A DNA stretch of 44,836 nucleotides, taken from Actinobacteria bacterium OK074 (lineage in GTDB: Bacteria; Actinomycetota; Actinomycetes; Streptomycetales; Streptomycetaceae). Shown here one piece after another: positions 37,860-44,836 of the stretch. The stretch spans positions 1 through 44,836 of the forward strand of contig LJCV01000278.1 in the NCBI GenBank assembly GCA_001298575.1, in the 5' to 3' direction. The translations under genes and the position numbers were made by a program. Position 1 is the stretch's first letter. Every line of letters starts with the position of its first letter. The notes below the pieces were generated by a model that was given only the letters and a program-made list of their open reading frames with translations, had not been told where the DNA came from and searched no databases.

Positions 37860-38752
37860 AGCGATCCCAGCACTCCTTCGATCAACTCCATCGACTCTCG
37901 CGACGGGAGAGCCTGTGATCGGATGATCCCATAGCGGGCGGCGGCGAGAGTCGTATGCTCCGGGTCGGTCTGCAAGGTGCTGCTTCCCTGCGCCTCCGTG
38001 TACACGAACCTCTTCCCGTCCTTGCGGGTGACGACGGTGAACGGCCCGTCCACGCCCGCGTTTTCCTCGCGGCCGAGTGGCATGACTTGGATCTCGACGT
38101 TCGGCTTGTGGGCGAGTAGCAGCACGTGCTCCAACTGCCCGCGCAGTACGTCCCTGCCACCGTACGGACGCCGCAAGACCGACTCATCGAGCAAGAAGCT
38201 CAGTAGTGGTGCGGGCCAGCGTTCGAAGATGGACTGTCGTGCCAGACGTGCCGCCACGCGTTGCTCGATGGTGTCGTGGTCCAGTACCGGACGCCGCATG
38301 GCCAACAGCGCCCTCATGTACTCCTCGGTCTGAAGCAGGCCCTTGAACACGAGCGTGTCGTACGAGAGCAACTCGATCGCCGTCTTCTCCAGGGCGGCCA
38401 TCCCCTGGAAGAACACCGGATACTGAGCCTTCTCCATCTGCTCCTTCCACACGCTCAACAACCCGTTCGCGTGGAGCACCTTGTCCGACTTGTCGATGGT
38501 CTTGCCGCTCGGGATGCGCCGTCCCTGCTCGTACGACGCGACCGTCGACGCCGAGTACCCGATCGCCCTCCCGAACGTGTCGCGGTCCATGCCCTCCCGC
38601 ACGCGCAGCGTCTTCAGGCAGTGGCCGAACGCGGTGACCAGAGCCTTACCGGCCTCGTCGGCGGGCTGCTGTCCGTCCTCGTCGTCGTTGTCCCAGCCGT
38701 CTCCGATGGTTACGACCGTTGCCTCGTCCGTCGCATCCGCACGCTCTGTCAT
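37856..38752 (-). CDS. XRE-DUF5753 regulator (WhiJ-like)
   Basis: 298 aa. An acidic N-terminus of 35 residues is followed by an XRE HTH, LRVREGMDRDTFGRAIGYSASTVASYEQGRRIP, and the DUF5753 ligand-binding region (about residues 115-290) with LLSYDTLVFKGLLQTEEYMRALL and the EIQVMPLGREENAGVDGPFTVV segment. It is the standard partner of a DUF397 gene, and an anti-sigma-like ATPase lies divergently, giving the WhiJ-like triad that acts in developmental control and toxin-antitoxin-like systems of Streptomyces. Signal and target unknown. Confidence 0.92.
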   Translation of the reverse strand: MTERADATDEATVVTIGDGWDNDDEDGQQPADEAGKALVTAFGHCLKTLRVREGMDRDTFGRAIGYSASTVASYEQGRRIPSGKTIDKSDKVLHANGLLSVWKEQMEKAQYPVFFQGMAALEKTAIELLSYDTLVFKGLLQTEEYMRALLAMRRPVLDHDTIEQRVAARLARQSIFERWPAPLLSFLLDESVLRRPYGGRDVLRGQLEHVLLLAHKPNVEIQVMPLGREENAGVDGPFTVVTRKDGKRFVYTEAQGSSTLQTDPEHTTLAAARYGIIRSQALPSRESMELIEGVLGSL

Positions 38753-38853
38753 GGATCACCGTCCTTTCCGGACCAACGCCCCCGTGGGTTCGCTCGTCAC
38801 GCCGCACGCCTCGTACCGGGACGGCCCCCACGCGTACAAAGGCCCGGGTATGC

Positions 38854-38872
38854 GCGTCACCGCTGGTCACGC
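38854..38872. promoter_or_regulatory. inverted repeat in the divergent WhiJ-like/ATPase promoter
   Basis: GCGTCACCGCTGGTCACGC has 8-bp arms with one mismatch pair. It lies 28 bp before the ATPase start and about 100 bp before the XRE start, and could be the autoregulatory site of the XRE protein. Confidence 0.4.
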
Positions 38873-38899
38873 TACGCCACGACCGCCACCGTAAGAGTC

Positions 38900-39418
38900 A
38901 TGACGAGCGAACCCGGCAGCCCCACCTGCCCCACCCAACTCACCGACCCCACCCTCCACTTCCGCACCCCCCGCAACCCCGCGGAAGAGCGCGTCTTCGC
39001 CATGAGCTTCACCTCTACGCGTCGTGGGGCCCGGCTCGCCCGTCGGCTCGCTGCCGTGCGGCTGGATGACTGGGGGATCCCCTACGGGACCGAGGCGCAC
39101 GACGCGATCCTGCTGATCGTCGCCGAACTCGCCGCCAACGCCGTACGGCACGGGCATGTGCCCGGACGGGACTTCCACCTCTGTCTGCATGTGGCGCCGC
39201 GGCTCGGGACCGCCCGGATCGAGGTCACCGACACGCGCGGTGAACGCGTGCCGCCCCGGCCGGGTGCCGTCAACGACGGGCGCGATCCGTATGTCACCCT
39301 CGGTGGTTGGGGGTTGCTCCTGGTCGGGGGGCTCGCCGCGCGCTGGGACTGGCACTTCAGGTCCGACGGGCCCGGCAAAACGGTGTGGGCGGAGTACGCG
39401 CTTCGCGGAGGGCGGTGA
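38900..39418 (+). CDS. HATPase_c-type ATP-binding protein (anti-sigma-factor-like)
   Basis: 172 aa from an ATG at 38900 with a weak GTAAGAG upstream. The N-box reads LIVAELAANAVRHGHVPGRDF, followed by VTDTRGERVPP (G1-like) and LGGWGLLLVGGLAARWDW (G2-like), a GHKL fold like RsbW/SpoIIAB. It has no kinase histidine. Proteins of this type accompany WhiJ-like regulators in Streptomyces and may act on sigma factors or partner antagonists. The extended N-terminus (TLHFRTPRNPAEERVF) is usual for this group. Confidence 0.88.
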   Translation: MTSEPGSPTCPTQLTDPTLHFRTPRNPAEERVFAMSFTSTRRGARLARRLAAVRLDDWGIPYGTEAHDAILLIVAELAANAVRHGHVPGRDFHLCLHVAPRLGTARIEVTDTRGERVPPRPGAVNDGRDPYVTLGGWGLLLVGGLAARWDWHFRSDGPGKTVWAEYALRGGR

Positions 39419-39431
39419 GGCCGGACCCGAC

Positions 39432-41051
39432 TCACTCCCGCACCGGCAGCACGATCGCCGACGGGTGCTCCGGATCGTGCAGCACCGTCTGGTTCGCCAC
39501 CCTCAACTCCACCGCCGTGCCCCGCGGTTCACCCGTGCCGGGGTTGCGGTTGTAGCGGGGGAAGGCGCCGCTGGAGATCTGGACGCGGATGCGGTGGCCG
39601 CGCTTGAAGCGGTGGGCCGTCGGCCACAGGTGTACCTCCGCGCGGGCGGTCGTGTCGGCGGACGTGAGGCCGGTCAGGCCGTCGCAGACGTTCGTCGAGC
39701 GGCCCTTCTCGTCGACGTCGCAGAGGCGGACGAAGACGTCGGCGTGCGGGCGGTCGGAGCGGAAGAAGATCTCGGCGCTCACCTCGCCGACTACCTCTAC
39801 GTCCTTGTCCAGTACGGGAATTGTGTAGGTCAGGACGTCCGGGCGGGCCTCCAGGCGGGTGTTGTCGACCCTGCCGGACTTCACGCCCATGGCCATGCGG
39901 ACGCCGCCCACCGCCGGGGTCGGGTCGGCGGCCGGGTCGTAGCGGTAGGTGTCCGGGGGCGAGGGCGGAGGGGTGGTGGGGGAGAGGGTGCCGGAGGGGT
40001 GGAGGTGGAGGCGCCTGGGCGTGTAGCCGGGTGGGGGCCAGGACGGGAAGTCGCGCCATTTCTCCTCGCCCATCACGAACAGCCGTACCGGGGGCCGGGT
40101 TTGAGGCCGCTCGCCGCGTGCGTGCGCTAGGGCGAAGTCGACGGCCTCGACGGTCGCCGTCGCGCCGATGCCCAGGGAGATGTGTGCCCAGGGGCCCACC
40201 GTCAACCGGGCCTCGCGGCCCGCCTCTTGCAGCGTGCGGAAGTCGCGGAGCTGGCCGGGCAGGAAGATGTCGTACCAGCCGCCGACCGTGCTGACCGGCA
40301 CGGTGATGTCCTTGACGCGGTGGCTGTGGTCCACCGGTTGCCAGAACTCGGCGTCGGCGTCGTGCGCCAGGACGTTCTGGAAGTAGGCGGAGGGGTGGCC
40401 CAGCACCGCCGAGTCGGCCTCGCTCAACGGGAGTGTGTTCAGGGCCTGTCGGAGTCCGCGCATGCCAAGTAGCTGGCGCCAGCGGGGCGTTGGGCGTTCG
40501 TTGCCCGCCACCTGGACGCCCCAGCCGAAGGGCGCCTCCAGGGAGAAGCTCTCCGTGCGCAACTGCTCCAGGGTGAAGGCCGATTCGGAGACCGAGGGGA
40601 TCATCGCCCGTACCCGGGGTGGTACCGCGTCGGCCACCGCCCACTGGGTGAAGCCGAGGTAGCTGCCGCCGTACAGGACGACGCCCTCGCCGCACCACGG
40701 CTGCTCCAACAGCCAGTCCAGGGTTTCCAGGCCGTCCTCGCGCTCGCGGCGCAGCGGGTCGAAATCGCCGCCGGAGCCGAAGGTGCCGCGCGTGCTCTGC
40801 ACCACGACCTGGAAACCGCGTTCGGCCAGCGGGCGGGCCAACTGGGTGGCGATCATGCCCGTACGGCCGTAGGGGCAGCGCAGGAGTGCGGTCGGGAGGC
40901 CGTCGCCGCCGGACTTCGGGGTCCAGCGGTCGGCCAGCAGGACGGCGCCGTCGCGCAGGGGGACGCGCAGGTCGCGGGTGACGGTCAGGTCCCGGGTGGG
41001 GGGTGGTGGCAGGTGCAGCAGGCGTTGGAGGACGTGGCTGGTCAGGTTCAT
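39432..41051 (-). CDS. CocE/NonD-family hydrolase
   Basis: 539 aa from an ATG at 41051 with GGAG 8 nt upstream. It has the alpha/beta-hydrolase domain with the nucleophile S in VVLYGGSYLGF, the oxyanion and acid region VSTVGGWYDIFLPGQLRDF and the H in VGPWAHISLG. The C-terminal jelly-roll (X-Pro dipeptidyl-peptidase C-like) domain runs from about residue 340 (VGEVSAEIFFRSDRPHADVFVRLCDVD). No signal peptide is visible. It probably hydrolyses an ester, an amide or an X-Pro bond. It lies downstream of a two-component pair on the same strand; the gap contains a palindrome at 41148. Confidence 0.9.
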   Translation of the reverse strand: MNLTSHVLQRLLHLPPPPTRDLTVTRDLRVPLRDGAVLLADRWTPKSGGDGLPTALLRCPYGRTGMIATQLARPLAERGFQVVVQSTRGTFGSGGDFDPLRREREDGLETLDWLLEQPWCGEGVVLYGGSYLGFTQWAVADAVPPRVRAMIPSVSESAFTLEQLRTESFSLEAPFGWGVQVAGNERPTPRWRQLLGMRGLRQALNTLPLSEADSAVLGHPSAYFQNVLAHDADAEFWQPVDHSHRVKDITVPVSTVGGWYDIFLPGQLRDFRTLQEAGREARLTVGPWAHISLGIGATATVEAVDFALAHARGERPQTRPPVRLFVMGEEKWRDFPSWPPPGYTPRRLHLHPSGTLSPTTPPPSPPDTYRYDPAADPTPAVGGVRMAMGVKSGRVDNTRLEARPDVLTYTIPVLDKDVEVVGEVSAEIFFRSDRPHADVFVRLCDVDEKGRSTNVCDGLTGLTSADTTARAEVHLWPTAHRFKRGHRIRVQISSGAFPRYNRNPGTGEPRGTAVELRVANQTVLHDPEHPSAIVLPVRE

Positions 41052-41147
41052 GGGGGGCTCTCCGGGGATCGGGCGTGCGGCCCGGTCCACGTTAGGAACC
41101 CGGCCGCCCGCGCCGCTGGTACTGGGGGAGACACCTCACTGCCGTAG

Positions 41148-41163
41148 TGGTACCCAGGTACCA
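41148..41163. promoter_or_regulatory. 16-bp perfect inverted repeat TGGTACC-CA-GGTACCA
   Basis: The arms are perfect 7-bp copies around CA. It lies 3 nt past the stop of the response regulator and 97 bp before the CocE start, so it may be either an operator of the hydrolase gene or a weak terminator. It resembles the HxlR operator at 36369. Confidence 0.5.
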
Positions 41164-41166
41164 GCC

Positions 41167-41850
41167 TCAGCGCGGCCGGACCAACCCCGCGTCGTACGCC
41201 ATGATCACGGCCTGGACGCGGTCGCGGGCGCCCAGTTTCGCCAGGACGCGGCCGACGTGCTTCTTCACCGTGGACTCGGTCAGCACCAGTTGCTCGGCGA
41301 TCTCGGTGTTCGTCCAGCCCTGGGCGACGGCGAGCAGGACCTCGTGCTCGCGTTCGCTGAGCGCCCGCAGCCTCGGGTCCGGGGGCTGCTCCCCCCGACG
41401 CTCCCCGGGTTGTCCGTCCGGCGAGAGCACCTGGTGGGCGTGGGCGTCCAGCAGCCGCCGGGTCAGGCGCGGGGCGACCACCGCGTCGCCGCTGGCCACC
41501 GCCCGGATGCCCGCGACGAGTTCCTCGGGGCGGGCGTCCTTGACGAGGAAACCGCTCGCTCCGGCGCGCAGCGCGGCGTACGCGTACTCGTCCAAGTCGA
41601 AGGTGGTCAGGATGAGTACGCGGGTGCGGCCGCCCGCCGCGACGATCCGGCGGGTCGCCTCGATGCCGTCCATGCCGGGCATGCGGACGTCCATCAGGGC
41701 TACGTCCGGGCGGAGTTCGGCCGCCATGCGGACCGCCTCCGCGCCGTGCGCCGCCTCGCCGACGCACTCCATGCCCGGCGTGCCCTGCAACAGCATGCGG
41801 AAGCCGAGGCGTTGGAGTGGTTGGTCGTCGGCGATCAGAACGGTGGTCAT
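41167..41850 (-). CDS. NarL/FixJ-family response regulator
   Basis: 227 aa starting MTTVLIADDQPLQRLGFRMLL. The receiver has the acidic pair DD, phospho-acceptor D in VALMDVRMPGMDG, T in LILTTFD and K in FLVKDARPEE. The C-terminal LuxR HTH reads LSEREHEVLLAVAQGWTNTEIAEQLVLTESTVKKHVGRVLAKL. The start overlaps the kinase stop by 4 nt (ATGA), so kinase and regulator are coupled. Confidence 0.93.
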   Translation of the reverse strand: MTTVLIADDQPLQRLGFRMLLQGTPGMECVGEAAHGAEAVRMAAELRPDVALMDVRMPGMDGIEATRRIVAAGGRTRVLILTTFDLDEYAYAALRAGASGFLVKDARPEELVAGIRAVASGDAVVAPRLTRRLLDAHAHQVLSPDGQPGERRGEQPPDPRLRALSEREHEVLLAVAQGWTNTEIAEQLVLTESTVKKHVGRVLAKLGARDRVQAVIMAYDAGLVRPR

Positions 41851-43343
41851 GGGCGCTGCTCTCCCGGTGTCTCTCCCGGCGGGTTTCCTGATGGCTTTCC
41901 TGGTGGCTTTCCGGGGGTCTCGCCTGGCGTGTCTCCCGACATCTCTCCCGACATCTCTCCTGGCGTCTCTCCCGGTGTTTCCAGTGTGACGTCCACGATC
42001 CAGCCGGGGCGGTCGGCGCGCGGCCCGGCGGTGACCGTGCCGCCGTACATCGCGGAGCGCTGGCGGATGCCGACCAGCCCGTGACCGGAGTCCGGGGTTC
42101 CGTCTCGCGGCACCCGGGGCGTGCCGGGCGGGGGGCCGGTGTCGGCGATCCGGACGTGGATCAGGCCGGCTCCGGCGGTCACCGTCACGTGCGCGGCCGT
42201 ATCGGTGCCCGCGTGCTTGAGGGTGTTGGTCAGCGACTCCTGGACGATGCGGTAGACCGTCAGCTGCACCCCGCTGCCGAGGGCGCCCAGGTCGCCCTCC
42301 GTGCGGTACGAGACGCGCGGTCCGGCGGCGCGCACCCGGGTCAGCAAGGGGTCGAGATCGGCGAGACCGGGCTGGGGGCTCAGCGGGGCGGCGGCCGGTC
42401 CGGTGACCGTCTCGAACCCCAACACGCCCAGTACGCGCCGGAGTTCACCCATCGCCTGGCGGCCGGTGTCGCCCAGGATGCGCAGGGCCTCCGCGCTCTG
42501 CTCGCCCCGGCCGGCCGCGAGGGTGGCGGCGCCGTCGGCGAGCCCGACCATGACGGAGAGGTTGTGGCCGACGATGTCGTGCATCTCGCGGGCCACCCGG
42601 GACCGCTCGGCGGCGGCGGTCAGCCGTTCGCGCTGGTCCCGCTCGACCTCAAGCCGGGCCGCGCGGTCCTCCAGCGCGGCCAGGTACACGCGCTGGGTGC
42701 GCAGGGCCAGGGCTAGGGCGACCGCGGCGATCTCCTGGCTCACCAGCAGCACCGCGCCCAGCGCGGGATTGCCGGCGGGCAGCAGGAACCACACCGCCAC
42801 GCACATCTCGACGAGCGTCACCGCCGCCGCCCAGCCCAGCAGCCGCAGCGAACCGTGGAGCGCCAGGTTGTGCAGGGCGGCGAGCAGGCAGGCGGCGGCC
42901 AGTAGCCACAGGTTGAGCGTCCAGGGCAGCAGGGCGAGGACGGCGACGGCCGGGAAGACGACTGCCGGAGCCCGGCGCCGCCACCACAGCGGCAGCACGA
43001 GTACGGCGGTCAGCGCGAGCAGCACCCCGAACGGCAGGTCGGGGCGGGGCGCGTCGGACGGCCCGCGCGCCGCCCCGAAGCGGGCGTCCAGCACGGTCAG
43101 CACGGCGATGCCGACCACGGCCACGGAGTCCAGCAGCCAAGGGTGGCGCCGGTCGGTTCGCCGCATGCGGCGCTGCCAACGGAGCAGCCATCCCATGAGG
43201 GGCTGGGACAGGACGGTCTCCATGCCCGGGGACGGAGATGGAGACGGGGATGGGGGCGGGGATGGGTCCGTCTTTGGCGGCGGCGGCTCGTTCGCCTTCG
43301 GGGCTCCGGTTCCGGACGGTCCCGCCGGGGTGGAGCGGATCAT
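41847..43343 (-). CDS. DesK-type sensor histidine kinase with repetitive tails
   Basis: 498 aa from an ATG at 43343; no good RBS, and M41 (43223) is a possible start. The N-terminus is Pro/Ser-rich. Five or so hydrophobic segments follow (about residues 65-200). The H-box is RVAREMHDIVGHNLSVMVGLADGA and the ATPase domain has ESLTNTLKHAG, a DTGPPPGT G1-like box and GHGLVGIRQR. The last 45 residues are repetitive, TPGETPGEMSGEMSGDTPGE and so on, coded by a degenerate 12-bp repeat. Pairs with the regulator at 41167. An inverted repeat upstream (43390-43487) may control it. Confidence 0.9.
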   Translation of the reverse strand: MIRSTPAGPSGTGAPKANEPPPPKTDPSPPPSPSPSPSPGMETVLSQPLMGWLLRWQRRMRRTDRRHPWLLDSVAVVGIAVLTVLDARFGAARGPSDAPRPDLPFGVLLALTAVLVLPLWWRRRAPAVVFPAVAVLALLPWTLNLWLLAAACLLAALHNLALHGSLRLLGWAAAVTLVEMCVAVWFLLPAGNPALGAVLLVSQEIAAVALALALRTQRVYLAALEDRAARLEVERDQRERLTAAAERSRVAREMHDIVGHNLSVMVGLADGAATLAAGRGEQSAEALRILGDTGRQAMGELRRVLGVLGFETVTGPAAAPLSPQPGLADLDPLLTRVRAAGPRVSYRTEGDLGALGSGVQLTVYRIVQESLTNTLKHAGTDTAAHVTVTAGAGLIHVRIADTGPPPGTPRVPRDGTPDSGHGLVGIRQRSAMYGGTVTAGPRADRPGWIVDVTLETPGETPGEMSGEMSGDTPGETPGKPPGKPSGNPPGETPGEQRP

Positions 43344-43389
43344 GCTCGTACTGTACGCACCGGCTGTGACCAGGGCGCCGAGCGCGCGC

Positions 43390-43487
43390 GGTTCTGGGAA
43401 CTTCCTGAGCCCCGGGCCCGGCCGCGACCGTACGACCGCCCGTGACCTGCGGCCCCGCCCGCGGGCTCTCAGGAACCTCCCAGAACC
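43390..43487. promoter_or_regulatory. 20-bp inverted repeat with 58-bp spacing upstream of the kinase gene
   Basis: The left arm 43390-43409 (GGTTCTGGGAACTTCCTGAG) matches the reverse complement of 43468-43487 at 18 of 20 positions. It lies 47-144 bp upstream of the kinase start and 100-200 bp upstream of the truncated membrane-protein gene. Extra GGAACC half-sites follow. NarL-type regulators bind such paired inverted sites. The rest of 43344-43588 has no gene. Confidence 0.55.
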
Positions 43488-43588
43488 TCTCCGGAACCGG
43501 GCAACCGCGTACGCAGGCTTGTGCGGACGACAGCCTCGTCGGCATCCCCGCCGACGTCCCCGTAGATGAGAAGCGGAGCGTTCCCGCC

Positions 43589-44222
43589 ATGGCAGCTGCC
43601 ACGTACGTCAAGCCCCGTCCCCGTTCCCGTCCCCATCCCCGGCCCGCCCCTCCGGCCGAGCGGGAAGGCCCGTGGGCGCACGCCTTCGAAGGGGCGGCGG
43701 CCGTGACGGCGATGGCCGTCGGCGGGTCGGTGAGCGCCGGTTCGGTCGCGGCGGCGGACACCGGGTCGTCGATGGGCGCCGGGCTCGCGAGCCTCTTCGG
43801 CGGCGGGGGCGGGACGAGCCCGTCGATGAGCGGGACCGCCGACGGGGTGCCGCTCGGCGTGACGCCGGTCGGTTCCGTGGTGCTGTGGCTGGCGTTCTCG
43901 CGACGGCTGCGCGACCGGCGGGTCGCGGGCGTCGAACGGGCCGCGCGGGCGGCGGGCGCCGGGGCCGCGGCCCTGGTCGCGTTCCTGCTGCTCACCACGC
44001 TCGCGCACGGCACGTTCAGCATGCCTACGGCGGCGATGAGCGGGCTCGGCGGCGAGCGGGGGGCGGCGGCCGGGGGCAGTGGCGGCGCCGGTGCCGGAAC
44101 CGGGTCTGCCAGCAGCATGCCCGCCGAGTCGACGATGGCGTACGGCGTGCACGTCGGTCAGGCCGCGTTCGGTGCACTGTTGTGGGTCGGGGTGGTGCTC
44201 GGCCTCGGCTGTCTGGTCGGGC
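43589..44222 (+). pseudogene. 5' part of a streptophobe-like membrane protein gene
   Basis: ATG at 43589. A basic Arg/Pro-rich N-terminus is followed by AMAVGGSVSAGSVAAADTG, a Gly-rich loop, then DGVPLGVTPVGSVVLWLAFSRRLRDRRV, AAALVAFLLLTTLAHGTFS and AFGALLWVGVVLGLGCLVG. The membrane segments and LG(V)TPVGS motif resemble the Streptomyces streptophobe family, whose members have several more segments. Homology-like sequence stops near 44222 and the frame continues as Arg/Pro-rich nonsense to 44647, because it runs out of frame into a kinase fragment. I read it as a deletion junction. Confidence 0.6.
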
Positions 44223-44513
44223 GACGCGGTCCTGGAGGTCGCGGACGAGGGCCCCGGCCTCGGCCCGGCCCAGACCGCGCGCATCTTCGAACGCTTCTAC
44301 CGCGCCGACACCTCCCGCACCCGCACGACCGGCGGCGGTGCCGGACTCGGCCTGGCCGTCGTCGACTCCCTGGGCACCGCCCACGCGGGCCACGTCGAGA
44401 TCGACTCGGCGCCGGGGTGGGGCGCCACCTTTCGGGTACGGCTGCCGGGCCATGCCGAACTGCCGCCGACAACAAGGGAGTTGGAGCCGGGGCTGGCGGC
44501 CCGACGCGTGTGA
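44223..44513 (+). pseudogene. 3' part of a sensor kinase gene (HATPase domain)
   Basis: In another frame than the preceding gene, about 96 residues read DAVLEVADEGPGLGPAQTARIFERFYRADTSRTRT, then GGGAGLGLAVVDSLGTAHAGHVEIDS and GWGATFRVRLPG. These are the G1, F and G2 boxes of a HisKA/EnvZ-type kinase ATP-binding domain with the normal C-terminus. The N-box, H-box and all sensor regions are missing, and no start codon or RBS fits. So this is a remnant. Confidence 0.8.
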
Positions 44514-44536
44514 CCAGGGGGCGCTCCCCGGCAACA

Positions 44537-44574
44537 CCCCCGGCCCCGCCGCGCGTTCGCGACGGGGCCGGGGG
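44537..44574. terminator. 12-bp stem hairpin downstream of the kinase remnant
   Basis: CCCCCGGCCCCG (44537-44548) pairs perfectly with CGGGGCCGGGGG (44563-44574), loop 14 nt. It lies 23 nt past the kinase remnant stop and 11 nt before the convergent membrane protein stop, so it is a likely bidirectional terminator. Confidence 0.75.
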
Positions 44575-44585
44575 GATACGGCACT

Positions 44586-44759
44586 TCAGTTACGCCGTCC
44601 CGCCCTTCTCTCGAAGTACCAGGCCAGCGCCAGGCTGCCGGTGGTGAGCCAGAACAGGGGGGCGCCGGAGGCCCGGCTCTGGGTCGCGGTGAAGACGATG
44701 CCGATGGTTCCTTCCAGGGCCGACAGCAGGACGAAGGTGGTCGCGGCGCGTCGGTTCAC
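44586..44759 (-). CDS. small membrane protein, 57 aa
   Basis: GTG at 44759; a frame to 44813 would add 18 residues of Cys/Arg-rich sequence that seems less likely. Two hydrophobic segments, ATTFVLLSALEGTIGIVFTAT and APLFWLTTGSLALAWYFERRAG, with a short loop between. No motif recognised. The window ends upstream (44814-44836) in a G-rich stretch. Confidence 0.55.
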   Translation of the reverse strand: MNRRAATTFVLLSALEGTIGIVFTATQSRASGAPLFWLTTGSLALAWYFERRAGRRN

Positions 44760-44836
44760 GGCCGGGGACCGCCGCGCCCGGTGCGCACTCTCTGCGCAGC
44801 AGCGCTCTGACACACGCGGGGGGGGCGGGCTCGCAG

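Noticed and set aside
37587..39418. A classical toxin-antitoxin system
   Set aside because: The XRE-DUF5753/DUF397/HATPase set is the WhiJ-like developmental triad; no recognised toxin domain is present, although some authors treat such pairs as toxin-antitoxin-like.
43342..44647. A single intact 401-aa gene from 43442 to 44647
   Set aside because: The second half is Arg/Pro-rich nonsense in this frame, while another frame there encodes a clear HATPase domain.

Overview
The window is high-GC actinobacterial chromosome, almost certainly Streptomyces. Codons nearly always end in G or C, GTG starts are common, and there are DesK/NarL-type two-component pairs, an XRE-DUF5753/DUF397/HATPase (WhiJ-like) triad, a fused RNase HI/phosphatase of the kind known from S. 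coelicolor, and a type A RNase P RNA. No integrase, insertion sequence, tRNA, CRISPR array or phage gene was seen.

Layout. 1-1.1 kb: end of an unknown gene and an NmrA-like reductase. 1.1-5.1 kb: a remnant of an NTF2-like gene, a metallo-beta-lactamase-fold hydrolase, then an aldehyde dehydrogenase and a 3Fe-4S ferredoxin facing a KstR-like TetR repressor. 5.3-8.6 kb: overlapping glycosyltransferase, methyltransferase and alpha/alpha-toroid genes. 8.6-12 kb: small membrane protein, F420-type LLM oxidoreductase, Pro/Gln-rich membrane protein, cell-wall amidase. 12.2-17.7 kb: three MFS transporters and a methyltransferase. 17.9-21.8 kb: a two-component pair split by a secreted arabinofuranosidase (abfB). 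22.2-25.1 kb: a MaoC hydratase, alcohol dehydrogenase and SDR operon. 25.3-30.9 kb: a 54-aa protein, a conserved actinobacterial protein, Nif3-like, zinc-ribbon and RNase HI/phosphatase genes, and an XRE regulator. 31-34.7 kb: KDPG aldolase, YaaA, an RNB ribonuclease and rnpB. 34.8-37.5 kb: quinone-oxidoreductase-like MDR, HxlR regulator, SGNH hydrolase. 37.6-39.4 kb: WhiJ-like triad. 39.4-43.3 kb: CocE-type hydrolase and a second two-component pair. 43.6-44.5 kb: two truncated genes joined out of frame, then a small membrane protein.

The most interesting pattern is a scattered steroid/isoprenoid-like catabolic regulon. The TetR protein closely resembles mycobacterial KstR as I recall it, including its recognition helix. 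Two intergenic sites match the KstR operator consensus TNNAACNNGTTNNA exactly. One lies between the KstR-like gene and the glycosyltransferase operon. The other lies just after a good -35/-10 pair in front of the MaoC-ADH-SDR operon. The MaoC protein resembles Rv3538 and the LLM protein resembles Rv3520c, both linked to mycobacterial cholesterol catabolism. A second 17-bp palindrome family (TCTGAYG-N3-CRTCAGR) recurs at four intergenic sites: before the aldehyde dehydrogenase, before the LLM gene, between two divergent MFS genes, and upstream of the MaoC promoter. This suggests a second, unidentified regulator.

All family assignments come from reading motifs and from memory of the families; no database search was run.
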